Shown here: positions 52,734 to 62,591 of the stretch, piece by piece
Layout of the letters: every line of letters starts with the position of its first letter
Position numbering within the stretch: position 1 is the stretch's first letter
Origin: Imperialibacter sp. EC-SDR9
GTDB lineage: Bacteria; Bacteroidota; Bacteroidia; Cytophagales; Cyclobacteriaceae
DNA length: 64,000 nucleotides
Direction: 5' to 3'
Assembly: GCF_902498805.1 (NCBI RefSeq)
Contig: NZ_LR701579.1
Span: forward strand, 1 to 64,000
Position numbers and translations under genes: made by a program
Notes under the pieces: generated by a model
The model's input: the letters and a program-made list of their open reading frames with translations, nothing else
What the model was told of the DNA's origin: nothing
Databases searched by the model: none

Positions 52734-54068
52734 TTATATATGGATCAATACAGCCATTATTAGAGCAATAGCAGCTATGCCAAAAATCATCAGCAGTGAT
52801 TTCCATACGAACCGAAACCAGGCATCGTAAGCGACACCGGCCGCAGCAATCACGGCCATGAGCGTGCCGTTGGTGGGCGTGATAAGGTCGGTGAGGCTGG
52901 CGCCATATTGATAGGCGAGCACCACAATTTGGCGCGACATGCCTGTGAGGTCCGCAATAGGCGCCAATAGTGGCATGGTGAGCATGGCCTGCCCGGAAGT
53001 GCTGGGCACAGGGATGTGGATGATGATGTGAGAGACCATCATGCCAACGGCTGTGATCATTTGTGGTAGTCCGTCAAGAGGCGAAAATAAAGCATGGACG
53101 ATGGTGTCGACGATCATTCCTTCTTGCATGATCAGAAAGATGGCCCTGGCAAACCCGACCACCACACAGGCAAATACCATGTCTCTGAACCCGGCGGTAT
53201 AGGCTTCTCCGGTGCCATTGTAGCCCAGTTTGCCAATAATGCCAGCGGTAATTCCCAATGCAAAAAACGGAGCGGCCATTTGCAGAAAGTCCCATTCCAG
53301 CTTCACAGCCCCGTAAATCATGACGCCAAAAGTGACAAGCAAAAGGGCGAGGATCACCACGGACTTGAGCGACAATTTGGTGACGGAGGAGGCTGAATCC
53401 ATTGTGCTGCCATTTTTTGATTTCCCATATTTCAGCACAAAGAAAATCCAAATGGCCAGGGCGATAACGGTAAAAACAATGCGGAACAGGCTATCGGAGA
53501 ATGGCTCCACGCCAGCTACCTTTTGGGCAATCAATACAACAAAAGGATTGGACGGGCCAAAGGATCCTCCAATATTGGCGCTCCCGAAGCTTATCGCCAC
53601 AGCGGCCTCTTTGGTGTAGCCGGTTTTGGCGGTGAGCAGTAATACGATGGGCATCATGGCTATCACTTCTTCTGCAAGGCCGTTCAAAACGCCTCCAATG
53701 CAAAAAACGATGCCAACGAATACCATCAGGGCCATTTCGGCATTCTTAAATTTGGTCACGAGCCAGCCCAGGGCTTCATTGAAAGCGCCTGTTTTTTCAA
53801 TCACATAAAAGCAGCCACCTAAAATGAGAATGAAGGCAATGACATCGGCACTGCTCACAATGCCTTTGGGGATGGCCACCAGCATGTCGAAGAAAGCGAC
53901 CGGTTGATTTTCTATGGTATGATAACTTCCCTGTACCACCACGTCCCTTCCAGTGGCTTCGTCCGGCACCCTGTCATACAGCCCTGCGGGCACCAGCCAG
54001 GTCATGACAGCGGCTGCGGCGATAAACAAAAGCATGATCATGATAGGATGAGGGAAGGATCGTTTCAT
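52734..54068 (-). CDS. YfcC-family permease (DcuC-like)
   Basis: The ATG at 54068 gives 444 residues; an upstream in-frame start at 54152 adds a non-conserved leader. About twelve membrane helices are predicted. The start MKRSFPHPIMIMLLFIAAAA and the MIVSH-type helical hairpins (SHIIIHIPVPSTSGQAMLTM) fit the YfcC group of putative C4-dicarboxylate or basic amino-acid carriers. The substrate is uncertain. It stands alone. Confidence 0.8.
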   Translation of the reverse strand: MKRSFPHPIMIMLLFIAAAAVMTWLVPAGLYDRVPDEATGRDVVVQGSYHTIENQPVAFFDMLVAIPKGIVSSADVIAFILILGGCFYVIEKTGAFNEALGWLVTKFKNAEMALMVFVGIVFCIGGVLNGLAEEVIAMMPIVLLLTAKTGYTKEAAVAISFGSANIGGSFGPSNPFVVLIAQKVAGVEPFSDSLFRIVFTVIALAIWIFFVLKYGKSKNGSTMDSASSVTKLSLKSVVILALLLVTFGVMIYGAVKLEWDFLQMAAPFFALGITAGIIGKLGYNGTGEAYTAGFRDMVFACVVVGFARAIFLIMQEGMIVDTIVHALFSPLDGLPQMITAVGMMVSHIIIHIPVPSTSGQAMLTMPLLAPIADLTGMSRQIVVLAYQYGASLTDLITPTNGTLMAVIAAAGVAYDAWFRFVWKSLLMIFGIAAIALIMAVLIHI

Positions 54069-54223
54069 AAGTCGGTCGTTAGCAACCTTCAATATAAGGA
54101 TTACCAGATAAGAAACAGGAGTTGCTCTAACGGCTTTGGTTCCCTTGTTCACTCGCTCCTCAAAGTTGCCGTTGGCATAGGCATTTTCGATACCTGTTTT
54201 ACCTTTGCAATCAAATCACAACT

Positions 54224-54739
54224 ATGAACCTCCCAAGGATCAAACCGTTTTCTTATCAAACCGCCGACCAGTACTACTTCAGGCTATCGCTGATTTTTTA
54301 TTTGCTGGCAGCACTTCCAATGGTGCCGTTTATTGTGGTGTACCTTCAAATGCAGGAAGGTGCAGTGACGCCTCCGTTTGGTGCTGAACTCAATGCGACA
54401 ATTACGGCCATACTGGCCGTGTTTGCTTTTGGCAATGTGGTGTTGGGCATGCGGCTTTACAAACAGGAAATTCAGCCTCTGAAGTCACTGACCTCACTTC
54501 GTGACAGGCTCGACTTGTTTCTTCATGCATCCGTTGTTCAGTATAGCTGTATGGAAGCTGCCACCATCATGGCTGTGCTCGGCCTGTACCTCACCCGAAT
54601 GACTTTTTTCGTGCTGCTTTACCTGGGCATGCTGATTATTTTTGCGCAGGTTCGGCCAGAAATGCGCCGGATAAGCAAACAGTTGAAGATGACGAAAGAA
54701 GAGGAGGATATCGTGTATCAAAAAAAGGAAATTGACTGA
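54224..54739 (+). CDS. Membrane protein of unknown function
   Basis: The 171-residue protein has about four predicted helices (about 23-45, 57-77, 103-120, 124-142) and a charged C-terminal tail (KMTKEEEDIVYQKKEID). I do not recognise a family. It precedes the FtsX-type permease by 50 bases in the same direction and may be co-transcribed. Confidence 0.65.
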   Translation: MNLPRIKPFSYQTADQYYFRLSLIFYLLAALPMVPFIVVYLQMQEGAVTPPFGAELNATITAILAVFAFGNVVLGMRLYKQEIQPLKSLTSLRDRLDLFLHASVVQYSCMEAATIMAVLGLYLTRMTFFVLLYLGMLIIFAQVRPEMRRISKQLKMTKEEEDIVYQKKEID

Positions 54740-54789
54740 GCTGTAACCACAGGCAGAAAATTGAGTAGTCCAAAAAACTCATCACTGCC

Positions 54790-57153
54790 ATGGTCAAAAA
54801 CTATTTTACTATTGCGCTGCGGGTTCTCCGCAGAGACCACCTGTTTTCCATTGTCAACATCCTCGGGCTTTCTGTTGGGCTCACAACTGCCCTTTTCATT
54901 CTCCTGTGGGTGAAGGACGAGCTCTCTTTTGACAAGTTTCATGAGAAGATCGAGAACATCTACTATGTGTATGAACATCAGGAATATTCAAACAGCAGCC
55001 AAAGTTTTTATTCCTACGTCACCCCAGGGCCACTGGCACCGGCTCTACAGGAGAAATACCCCGAAATAGCGCACGCTGTGCGCTTTACGTGGGCCAACTT
55101 TACGGTCAATGTCGGAGACTTGTTGGTAAATGAAGACCAGGTATACATGACCGATCAGAGTTTCTTTGACGTTTTTTCATTTCCTGTCTTAAAGGGGAAT
55201 AGAGAAACCCTCCTCACTGACCCGGCTACCATAGTTATTACGAGAGACCTGGCCGTCAAGTATTTTGGCAACGACTGGCAGCAGCAGGAGGTGGTAGGGC
55301 AAACAATTCGTCTCGACGACAAGTGGAACGTGGCCGTGAGTGGCGTGGTCGAAAACCCTCCCCGCCAGTCAGGTTTGCAGTTTCATGCTGTTGTCCCCTT
55401 TCATTTCCTGGCCGATAGATGGGGCAGCTGGATAGAAACAGACTGGGGCTCCAATGCCCTCAGAACATATGTAAAGCTAGCTGATGGCACCAACGCAGAG
55501 GCATTGGCCACCACATTCAGAGATGAGGTAAAAACTAACAATGAAGGATCCAACGTAGAATTATTTCTTTTGCCATTCGCAGACCTGCACCTGTCGGCTC
55601 TCAATGGAAAGAACGATCCTAAAACCTACTTAAGAATATTTGTGGTGGCGGCCATTTTCATCCTGCTCATAGCCTGCATCAATTTTACTAACCTGGCTAC
55701 GGCCCGGGCGATGAAAAGGGCCAGGGAGATTGGGGTAAGGAAGTCCGTCGGCGCCATGAGGAATCAGCTGATTGGCCAGTACCTGATGGAGTCAATGGTG
55801 CTGGCATTGGTTTCTTCCATTGTGGCCGTTGGCCTGGCTGCTGTGCTGTTGCCCTGGTTCAATCAGGCGTCGGGCAAGCAGCTGCTGTGGACAGATGTGG
55901 ATGCTACATTTGTGATTGGCCTGGCGGCGATTGTTGGGATCACAGGCCTGTTCGCTGGTATTTATCCGGCCTTTTACCTTTCCTCATTTAAGCCAGTTGA
56001 CGTGCTGAAAGGCACCGTGAAGTTACAGGGGGGCTTGTTTCGGAAAGTGCTGGTCATCCTTCAATTTACGCTTTCTACTGTGCTTATCCTTTCCACGATT
56101 GTGGTGAACAAGCAGCTTTCCTTCATGAAAAATAAGGACCTTGGGTACAAGCTCGAGAATGTCATTTACCTTACGATGAAGGGCGACCCACTGGGTCCAT
56201 ATAAAACACTGGAGGCCGGTGCCGCCCGCTTTCCTGACATAGTGAGACTGACCATCGCCGACCAGGTGCCTGTGAATGGTGGATACTCAACAAGCAATAT
56301 GGATTGGGAGGGCAAAGACCCGGAAATGGATGTCAACATTTATTTCATCAACACGGGGTATGACTACCTTCAAACGCTGGGCATTGATCTGCTGGCTGGT
56401 CGAGCGCATTCGAGAGAGTTTTCCACTGATACGATGAACGTGGTGATCAATGAGGCCATGGCTGAGCTGATTGGCAGATCGCCGGAAGAGCTGGTGGGGG
56501 AAAGGTTCAGGCTGTGGAAAAACGAAGGGAAGATCATTGGCGTGGCCAAAAATTATCATTTCGAGAAAATGAATGCCAAAATCAGCCCGCAGGTGATTTC
56601 TCTGAGCCCACGGCGAAGTAACAATGTCATTGCCAGGATATCGGGTGCAAACTTGCAGGCATCGCTGGCCAGCATGCAAACCATTTGGGAAGAGGCTGTG
56701 CCTAACCAGCCTTTCGACTATTCGTTTCTTGATCAGGAGTTCAATGAAGAGTACGAAAAAGAAGCACAAGTAAGTCAGTTGTTTACCTCGTTCTCGGTGA
56801 TAGCCATTCTGATTTCCTGTATCGGGTTGTTTGGGCTGGCCTCTTTTGTGGCGGCACAAATGCGTAAAGAAATAGGCTTGCGAAAAGTGTTGGGGGCGAC
56901 CATGCAACAAATCATCTTCGCTTTCTCCAAAAGGTTTCTTGGCTGGGTCATCGTTGCCAATATCATTGGTCTGCCGGTGGGTTATTGGCTAATGAATTTG
57001 TGGCTGGAAGAATATGCCTATCGCATCACAGTCCAGCCGATCATGCTAGCGGCAGTGGCATTGCTTACCCTGGGCATCACCCTTACCACCATTTTGTACC
57101 AGTCGATCAGCAGCGCCACTACCAATCCGGCAGATGTGTTGAGACATGAATGA
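54790..57153 (+). CDS. FtsX/MacB-type ABC transporter permease
   Basis: The 787-residue protein carries two MacB periplasmic core domains (about 15-250 and 430-610) and two FtsX permease domains. ATARAMKRAREIGVRKSVGA (first half) and FVAAQMRKEIGLRKVLGATM (second half) are the conserved coupling motifs. It should act in a mechanotransmission-type ABC exporter. No ATPase subunit gene is adjacent. Confidence 0.9.
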   Translation: MVKNYFTIALRVLRRDHLFSIVNILGLSVGLTTALFILLWVKDELSFDKFHEKIENIYYVYEHQEYSNSSQSFYSYVTPGPLAPALQEKYPEIAHAVRFTWANFTVNVGDLLVNEDQVYMTDQSFFDVFSFPVLKGNRETLLTDPATIVITRDLAVKYFGNDWQQQEVVGQTIRLDDKWNVAVSGVVENPPRQSGLQFHAVVPFHFLADRWGSWIETDWGSNALRTYVKLADGTNAEALATTFRDEVKTNNEGSNVELFLLPFADLHLSALNGKNDPKTYLRIFVVAAIFILLIACINFTNLATARAMKRAREIGVRKSVGAMRNQLIGQYLMESMVLALVSSIVAVGLAAVLLPWFNQASGKQLLWTDVDATFVIGLAAIVGITGLFAGIYPAFYLSSFKPVDVLKGTVKLQGGLFRKVLVILQFTLSTVLILSTIVVNKQLSFMKNKDLGYKLENVIYLTMKGDPLGPYKTLEAGAARFPDIVRLTIADQVPVNGGYSTSNMDWEGKDPEMDVNIYFINTGYDYLQTLGIDLLAGRAHSREFSTDTMNVVINEAMAELIGRSPEELVGERFRLWKNEGKIIGVAKNYHFEKMNAKISPQVISLSPRRSNNVIARISGANLQASLASMQTIWEEAVPNQPFDYSFLDQEFNEEYEKEAQVSQLFTSFSVIAILISCIGLFGLASFVAAQMRKEIGLRKVLGATMQQIIFAFSKRFLGWVIVANIIGLPVGYWLMNLWLEEYAYRITVQPIMLAAVALLTLGITLTTILYQSISSATTNPADVLRHE

Positions 57154-57235
57154 CCAACCACTGAGCGAGGATGCCTTTTGATTTATTGGCTTGTTGGTTA
57201 CTTTTAGCCATCGTTCGATGTTTTTTAAGGAACGA

Positions 57236-57299
57236 AATGTCATACTGAGCTTGTCGAAGTATTTAGTAAAACCGTCTTCGACAGACTCAGACTGACATT
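57236..57299. repeat. REP-like inverted repeat
   Basis: AATGTCATACTGAGCTTGTC with GAAG (57236-57259) and the inverse arm 57276-57299 pair at 20 of 24 positions around a 16-base loop. The 'TGAG..TGTCGAAG' arms match a REP/MITE-like hairpin common in bacterial intergenic DNA. It lies between the FtsX and isomerase genes. Confidence 0.7.
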
Positions 57300-57338
57300 C
57301 AGTATTCTGGCAAATCTGTTAACCAACAACTCCGCCCA

Positions 57339-58472
57339 ATGAACAATCAACTATGGTTTATGACCTCCGCCTTCGATTACCTGAAGCTGGAGCAAATCAT
57401 TGAAAGAGCTAAAGAAGTAGGCGTGCAGGGCCTCGATCTTTGTGTATTTCGAAGAGACGGCACCCGCCAGGACCATGTGGCTACTCATTTGGACTACGAA
57501 AACTTTGGGACTGAGGAAGCTAGCCGCATCATTGACCTGTTCAATACCCATCAATTGAAGCTGTCTATCGGAGCTTTTGAAAACCTGATAGGAGGAGACG
57601 AAGCAGAAAGGGTGAATAACCAAAATCACCTTCTCAAATTGATCCGAATAGCCCATTTGCTTGGAGGTGATGAAAACGATGTGAAGGTGGGCACCTTCGT
57701 TGGCTATAACCACGAGATGGGGAATACTGAAGGTGGCTTCCAGAAAAACCTGGATGAGTATTCTCGAGTTTTCACTCCAATTGTGAAATACGCTGAAGAC
57801 CTGGGAGTGACCATTCTGTATGAAAACTGCCCTATGGAAGGGTGGCGATCTGAAGACTTCACAGGGACGTTCAACAATCTCCCGGGCGTACTTGCGGCCC
57901 GCAAGTTGATGTACGAGCTGATTCCCAGCAAAGCGCATGGCGAAATCTATGACCCCTCGCATGACGTGTGGCAGAACATTGACCCTACAGAAGTAATCAA
58001 AGCGATGGACATCACCCGGCTTCATCGCCTCCATGTAAAAGCTACCAGAAACCTTGACAATGCCACCCGTACGCATTGGGGGGCGATGTATCCGATGCAG
58101 GCTGTGAACAAAGAACTTGCTGCCAGGGCTGGGGTTCCTGTTCCAGGCCACAGCTGGGACAGGCATAACTATGAAGCCATGATGCCGGGCTTTGGCGGCT
58201 CGGACTCGATGGACTGGCGGAAGTTTGTGGATGTGCTGAATGAAAAAGGTTTCAATGGCCCTTATGAGATGGAAAACGAAGCCAAGCTTTCGAAAGCTAC
58301 TGGAAATGAAGGTGCCATCATGCAGGGGTACAAAGCCAGTTTATTGTTTTTGGCACCGATGCTTTGGCCGCTGTCAGATAAGGGTTATGTGTATGATCGA
58401 GGCAAAAGCGCACCGTTGAAGCAGCCGAGAAGGGAGGATTTGAAGATCGTGTCGATGAACGATTTGTCTTAG
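57339..58472 (+). CDS. Sugar phosphate isomerase/epimerase-like TIM-barrel protein
   Basis: The 377-residue protein resembles the xylose-isomerase-like TIM-barrel family. VTILYENCPMEGWRSE carries a metal-binding glutamate, GEIYDPSHDVWQNIDPTEV the next acidic/His pair, and GPYEMENEAKLS a late glutamate. No signal peptide is seen, so it is cytoplasmic. It may act on a sugar or cyclitol together with the neighbouring Gfo/Idh/MocA oxidoreductase, a common pairing. The exact reaction is unknown. Confidence 0.85.
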   Translation: MNNQLWFMTSAFDYLKLEQIIERAKEVGVQGLDLCVFRRDGTRQDHVATHLDYENFGTEEASRIIDLFNTHQLKLSIGAFENLIGGDEAERVNNQNHLLKLIRIAHLLGGDENDVKVGTFVGYNHEMGNTEGGFQKNLDEYSRVFTPIVKYAEDLGVTILYENCPMEGWRSEDFTGTFNNLPGVLAARKLMYELIPSKAHGEIYDPSHDVWQNIDPTEVIKAMDITRLHRLHVKATRNLDNATRTHWGAMYPMQAVNKELAARAGVPVPGHSWDRHNYEAMMPGFGGSDSMDWRKFVDVLNEKGFNGPYEMENEAKLSKATGNEGAIMQGYKASLLFLAPMLWPLSDKGYVYDRGKSAPLKQPRREDLKIVSMNDLS

Positions 58473-58658
58473 GGGAGTTAAAAAGGTAGTCATAGAGAGG
58501 AGGAACTTATTTGCGTTGCGACAAATAAGCCCTTATATCAAGAATCAGGGTTCTTGCTGGCTGACTTCCACCATGAAATTGTGTGCGCAAGATAAAACTA
58601 AAAATCCATCCTCATGACAGTTGGGTCACAAGGATGGACTTGCCAAAATTGTCACAAC

Positions 58659-59951
58659 TTAAAACTTCCTGTAAGGTGCTTCCAGCAGCTTATTGGCCCT
58701 TGCTTCATCGAATTGCTGCGTTCCATTGTTCCAATGCAAGGTCTCATTTGGGAATCGATTGGCAACAACTCCCAAAAGGATGGCCTCCGTTAATCGGGCC
58801 GCATATGAGAATGGCGCACTGGTTTTGTCCTTACCAAGGCAGGCATCAACAAACTGGTGATAGTGATCTGCTTTAGGCAGATCGGGGAAGTCCACCTTTT
58901 CGTATTTACCTTCAACAATCAGTTTTGGGTAGTCGATATGCGGCAGAAGTAGTCTTCCCTTTTCACCAACAAACATGGCACCCTGATCCGGAAGTTTATC
59001 GACACCCGGCATTGCCAGCTCTTCATGACTGTCAGGCGCATCTACGCCGTCGTACCATACCCACTTGAAGTTCTTAGTGGTGAATTTCGTAGCTGGAAAT
59101 TCGTAGGTTACTACGTTCTTTTCGGGGTGGCCAAAGCCTGTTGGCTTTCGGCAACTTGTGGTAATGGTCTTGGGCACGTCCAGCGCCAGGGCAGTGTAGG
59201 GGGTGTCGAAAATATGAACGCCCATATCGCCCAGGGTGCCGCAGCCAAAGTCAAGTATTTTTCTCCAGTTGCCAGGGTGATAATAGCCCTCTTTGTAAGC
59301 TCTTTCAGGCGCAGTTCCCAGCCACAGATTCCAGTCCAGTGTGGTTGGCACAGGGTCGCTACCTGTAGGTGCAGGGCCGTCGAAGCCCCAGTTTTTGTTG
59401 GACCACGCCCTCACGGTCTGCACTTTCCCAATAATGCCTGACTGGATCAGGTCAACAGTGCCACGGTACTGATTCCAGGAGTGAATCTGTATGCCCATTT
59501 GGGTGATCAGTTTGTTGTCTTCAGCCATTTTGCGCATGGCCCTGGCTTCAGACACGTGATGAGTCAGGGGCTTTTGGCAATACACGGGCTTGCCCATTTG
59601 CATGGCCAGTATGGAGGCGGGCGCATGGGTATGGTCAGGCGTTGACACGATCACCGCATCGATACTTTTGCCTATTTCGTCAAACAGCTTTCGGTAGTCC
59701 GTAAATACTTTGGCCCCTTTATGGAGTTTATTGGCCGCCGCCAGGTTGTTGGCGTCTACATCGCAAAGGGCAGTTACGTCGACCAACTTGTGCGATGAGA
59801 TGGACTTGAGGTCTTCGCCTCCCATGCCTCCTACGCCAATATGGGCAGTTCTGAGCCGGTCGATCTTGACCCTGGCCCAGGAGGAAGAGGACAAGAAAGC
59901 GATAGAGGAGGCAGCTAGTGCAGTATTTTTGAGGAAGAGTCTTCTTTTCAT
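58659..59951 (-). CDS. Gfo/Idh/MocA-family oxidoreductase, exported
   Basis: The 430-residue protein begins MKRRLFLKNTALAASSIAFL, a Tat-type signal with RRxFLK. The Rossmann motif is AHIGVGGMGG (about 36-45), and the family motif GKPVYCQKPLTHH has Gln in place of the usual Glu in EKP. The C-terminal half is the Gfo/Idh/MocA alpha/beta domain. It probably carries NAD(P) in across the membrane by the Tat route and oxidises a sugar or inositol in the periplasm. Confidence 0.88.
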   Translation of the reverse strand: MKRRLFLKNTALAASSIAFLSSSSWARVKIDRLRTAHIGVGGMGGEDLKSISSHKLVDVTALCDVDANNLAAANKLHKGAKVFTDYRKLFDEIGKSIDAVIVSTPDHTHAPASILAMQMGKPVYCQKPLTHHVSEARAMRKMAEDNKLITQMGIQIHSWNQYRGTVDLIQSGIIGKVQTVRAWSNKNWGFDGPAPTGSDPVPTTLDWNLWLGTAPERAYKEGYYHPGNWRKILDFGCGTLGDMGVHIFDTPYTALALDVPKTITTSCRKPTGFGHPEKNVVTYEFPATKFTTKNFKWVWYDGVDAPDSHEELAMPGVDKLPDQGAMFVGEKGRLLLPHIDYPKLIVEGKYEKVDFPDLPKADHYHQFVDACLGKDKTSAPFSYAARLTEAILLGVVANRFPNETLHWNNGTQQFDEARANKLLEAPYRKF

Positions 59952-60217
59952 GAGAGTATAATTTGTTTCAACACCCTAATTTTGGTTTTTTAATTGGTTT
60001 ATCCATCATCAGGCCCGTCCAGTTATCAAATAATCGACTGTCTGGCACCAGGGCTTCACTTTTGGCAGAATGGAATGGATTGAGGTAATGTGACCGGATA
60101 CACGATGAAGCTTTCGTGTACATCTCTTGCAGGCGCATCGCCCAATTTCTCAATGACTGAGCGAAGCGTTTGCAGGCCACTTTGGTGAGAGGAAGCTTTT
60201 GCTCCCTAGGTTGGTAC

Positions 60218-62461
60218 CTACTCTATCTTCCTTCCCAGTCTTTCTGCCTGTTCAATTATTTTACCATATACTGCTTTTCCTTTGTTGAGCTCTTCCAGCA
60301 CAACCTTCTTTTGGTCGGCTTCATAGAAAAGGCCTTTTGTTTCTACCCATTCGGCGAGCCGGTCGATGATAGCAATGAATCTTTGTGCTGGTTCGGCGTA
60401 GCCAGCGGGCCTGCCGTCAAAGTCAACATACACCGGATTTGAGTGAGCTCCCCCACACCTGATGGCCAGCCAGCCGGAGTCTTCCAGCGTAATTTTTGTA
60501 ACCTTATCAGTAGTGCTGGCAAGCATATTGCCGTTGAAGACAATCTCTACGGGCACATTTCCTTTGGGAGTGAGCGCCTCTGTCATCACCTCAAAGGTTG
60601 CTGGCGTTTTGCCAGCTTTCAATACACTTCCGGGCTGCTCGCCATTCACGGTGAAAAAGAGCATAGGGCCGTTGGTAATAAAGCTTTTTCCTTGCTGCAA
60701 GCCTTTTCGCCAGTTGTCTAATGTGAAGGGCTCGTCTTCCAGGTTCACATACACCCTTGGCGTATCTTTGATGATCCAGTCGGGCCCGGCGGTGGCGGGT
60801 ATTCTGAAGCCACAATTGAGGATGTCGTACCAGATATCGAGCTGCCCTCCGTTGCCGGCTATTTCTGCCATTTGGATCTTGCCCAATGCAATATCAACCG
60901 GCATCTCAAATCCGGAGGAAGGCCAGGGCGTTTTGATTTGGTCAGTGCCTTTGAAGTTTCCAAAATGGGCGGCAATAGTGGTGGCGCCCTGCTCGATGGC
61001 TTCATCCAGAATATATGAATTGGGTGGATAATCGGGGCCACCCAGCTCACCTACAGCACCTGAGCTAATAGGTTGAATCAGTTCATTTAGCCCCAGAAAG
61101 GCCAGATGACCATAGGGGTTGTTTCGAAACTCTTCTCCATAGGTGATCAAATGCTCCGCTGTACTAAAAGCCTTCCTTTCGCCCATGGGAAATTCGTTGG
61201 CATAAATGGCGTGCGTTTCCCATTCACCTTTCAGCGTCAGGATGGCCGACACATTGAGGTCTTCACTTTTGGAGATCAGTGGCCAGTATTTGCTGAATTG
61301 AACCGGTATGCCCACGTCGGTGGTGTGGATGTGCGTTTGGCCCGAATACCAGCCCAGCGCTGGCATGTTGATCCAGCGTTCCATGGCTACTTCCACAACG
61401 CCATTTTCGGGCACTTTTACTGTCACTGGGTTGTACTCAAAGCCATGATAGAAGGTGGCTGTTTTCCCCGCTGGTGGCACGCCGAGCTCCGCTTTGCCAT
61501 CGATATAGAAGTATGGGCCTGGCTGATATTCCCAAAAAATGGACCTCCAGCCATCGTTTTCGTTTCGGCCTACAGCGTAGGAAGGCCCTTTAATGGGCGT
61601 CCAATAGCTTTTGTTTGCAGCGTCTTTCACCTCAATACGAGTGGCCAGCGGTTGGCCGCTAAGCTTATCGGTAATTGTGAATTTGATTCCCTCTTTAAAT
61701 GGGGCATCTCTTTTGGCGGGTGACCGCCCAGGTGCAGGAAGCACTACCTTGTACGCATTGTTGGCAGGGAGCAGCGAAAATGGAGGATCCTGCATGGGCA
61801 TACCCTGCATCCGTATGGTGGCTGACGCCTTGTTTCCAAGACTATCGCTTATTTGTATGGTTTGAGTCAATGCCTTCTCAGTGAGCGGCGTGCAAACGGC
61901 AAAGGTGTAGCCAATTGACTCCGGAGCCAGGGTGATGGTCTTATTCCAAAACAATATCTCATCGCTCAAATCGGCTTTCATGACTAGTTTTGTGGCCATG
62001 CTCCGGCGATTTTCAATTTCGATAACCACTACCTTGAAATGCCCGACTTGCACATTTACTACCGGTGCTTCTGACGAGCTTTTGACCGACTGATCAATCA
62101 CCACATTTAACGAAGGACCTTTGCGGGCCATTCCGGCAAAGTAGCCTCGACATTCTTCCAAAAGCTGCTTTTGCTTAGCCCTGGTTGTGCCTATTTGCTT
62201 CATTACCTTGCTGTCAACCATTAGCAGGTTTTGCTCATCGGTCAACTCACGGATCTGCCACGATGCTACCCTAAGCTCATCCCAGATATTGAACAACCGT
62301 GCCGCAGCTGGGTCGTCAATCCTCAGGAGTTGTATGGCCATGAGGTAATCGTTCAGTTCTGCCAGCACGGGGTCGGAGTGCCTGGGGTGTGCTTCCGTGG
62401 GAGTATTAGTGTTAAAACAAAAAACAAAAAGGAACAGCAGTACAGGGGTAGGCTTTGCCAT
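60218..62461 (-). CDS. CehA/McbA-family metallohydrolase
   Basis: The 747-residue exported protein has an N-terminal helical and Ig-like part (about 30-370). A PHP-like metallohydrolase domain follows, with HIHTTDVGIPVQ near residue 382 and AAHFGNFKGTD further on, both of which supply metal ligands. The C-terminal region is beta-rich. CehA/McbA members hydrolyse esters such as carbamates, but most have unknown substrates. It is on the same strand as the Gfo/Idh/MocA gene, with 266 bp of non-coding DNA between, in which I see no gene. Confidence 0.85.
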   Translation of the reverse strand: MAKPTPVLLFLFVFCFNTNTPTEAHPRHSDPVLAELNDYLMAIQLLRIDDPAAARLFNIWDELRVASWQIRELTDEQNLLMVDSKVMKQIGTTRAKQKQLLEECRGYFAGMARKGPSLNVVIDQSVKSSSEAPVVNVQVGHFKVVVIEIENRRSMATKLVMKADLSDEILFWNKTITLAPESIGYTFAVCTPLTEKALTQTIQISDSLGNKASATIRMQGMPMQDPPFSLLPANNAYKVVLPAPGRSPAKRDAPFKEGIKFTITDKLSGQPLATRIEVKDAANKSYWTPIKGPSYAVGRNENDGWRSIFWEYQPGPYFYIDGKAELGVPPAGKTATFYHGFEYNPVTVKVPENGVVEVAMERWINMPALGWYSGQTHIHTTDVGIPVQFSKYWPLISKSEDLNVSAILTLKGEWETHAIYANEFPMGERKAFSTAEHLITYGEEFRNNPYGHLAFLGLNELIQPISSGAVGELGGPDYPPNSYILDEAIEQGATTIAAHFGNFKGTDQIKTPWPSSGFEMPVDIALGKIQMAEIAGNGGQLDIWYDILNCGFRIPATAGPDWIIKDTPRVYVNLEDEPFTLDNWRKGLQQGKSFITNGPMLFFTVNGEQPGSVLKAGKTPATFEVMTEALTPKGNVPVEIVFNGNMLASTTDKVTKITLEDSGWLAIRCGGAHSNPVYVDFDGRPAGYAEPAQRFIAIIDRLAEWVETKGLFYEADQKKVVLEELNKGKAVYGKIIEQAERLGRKIE

Positions 62462-62591
62462 AGTTGAGAGATGCTTGACTTTGGGTGTTCAATAAAAATA
62501 GAAAAAATTGACGGACTCTCGGCCATCAGTTCTTCCGCCATTTGCAGAATTGACAAAACGGCAATCCTGAAGCTATTGCTACAGCATTCGG

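Noticed and set aside
59968-60180. Minus-strand frame of 70 codons upstream of the oxidoreductase
   Set aside because: No recognisable domain or coupling to neighbours; composition is like intergenic DNA.
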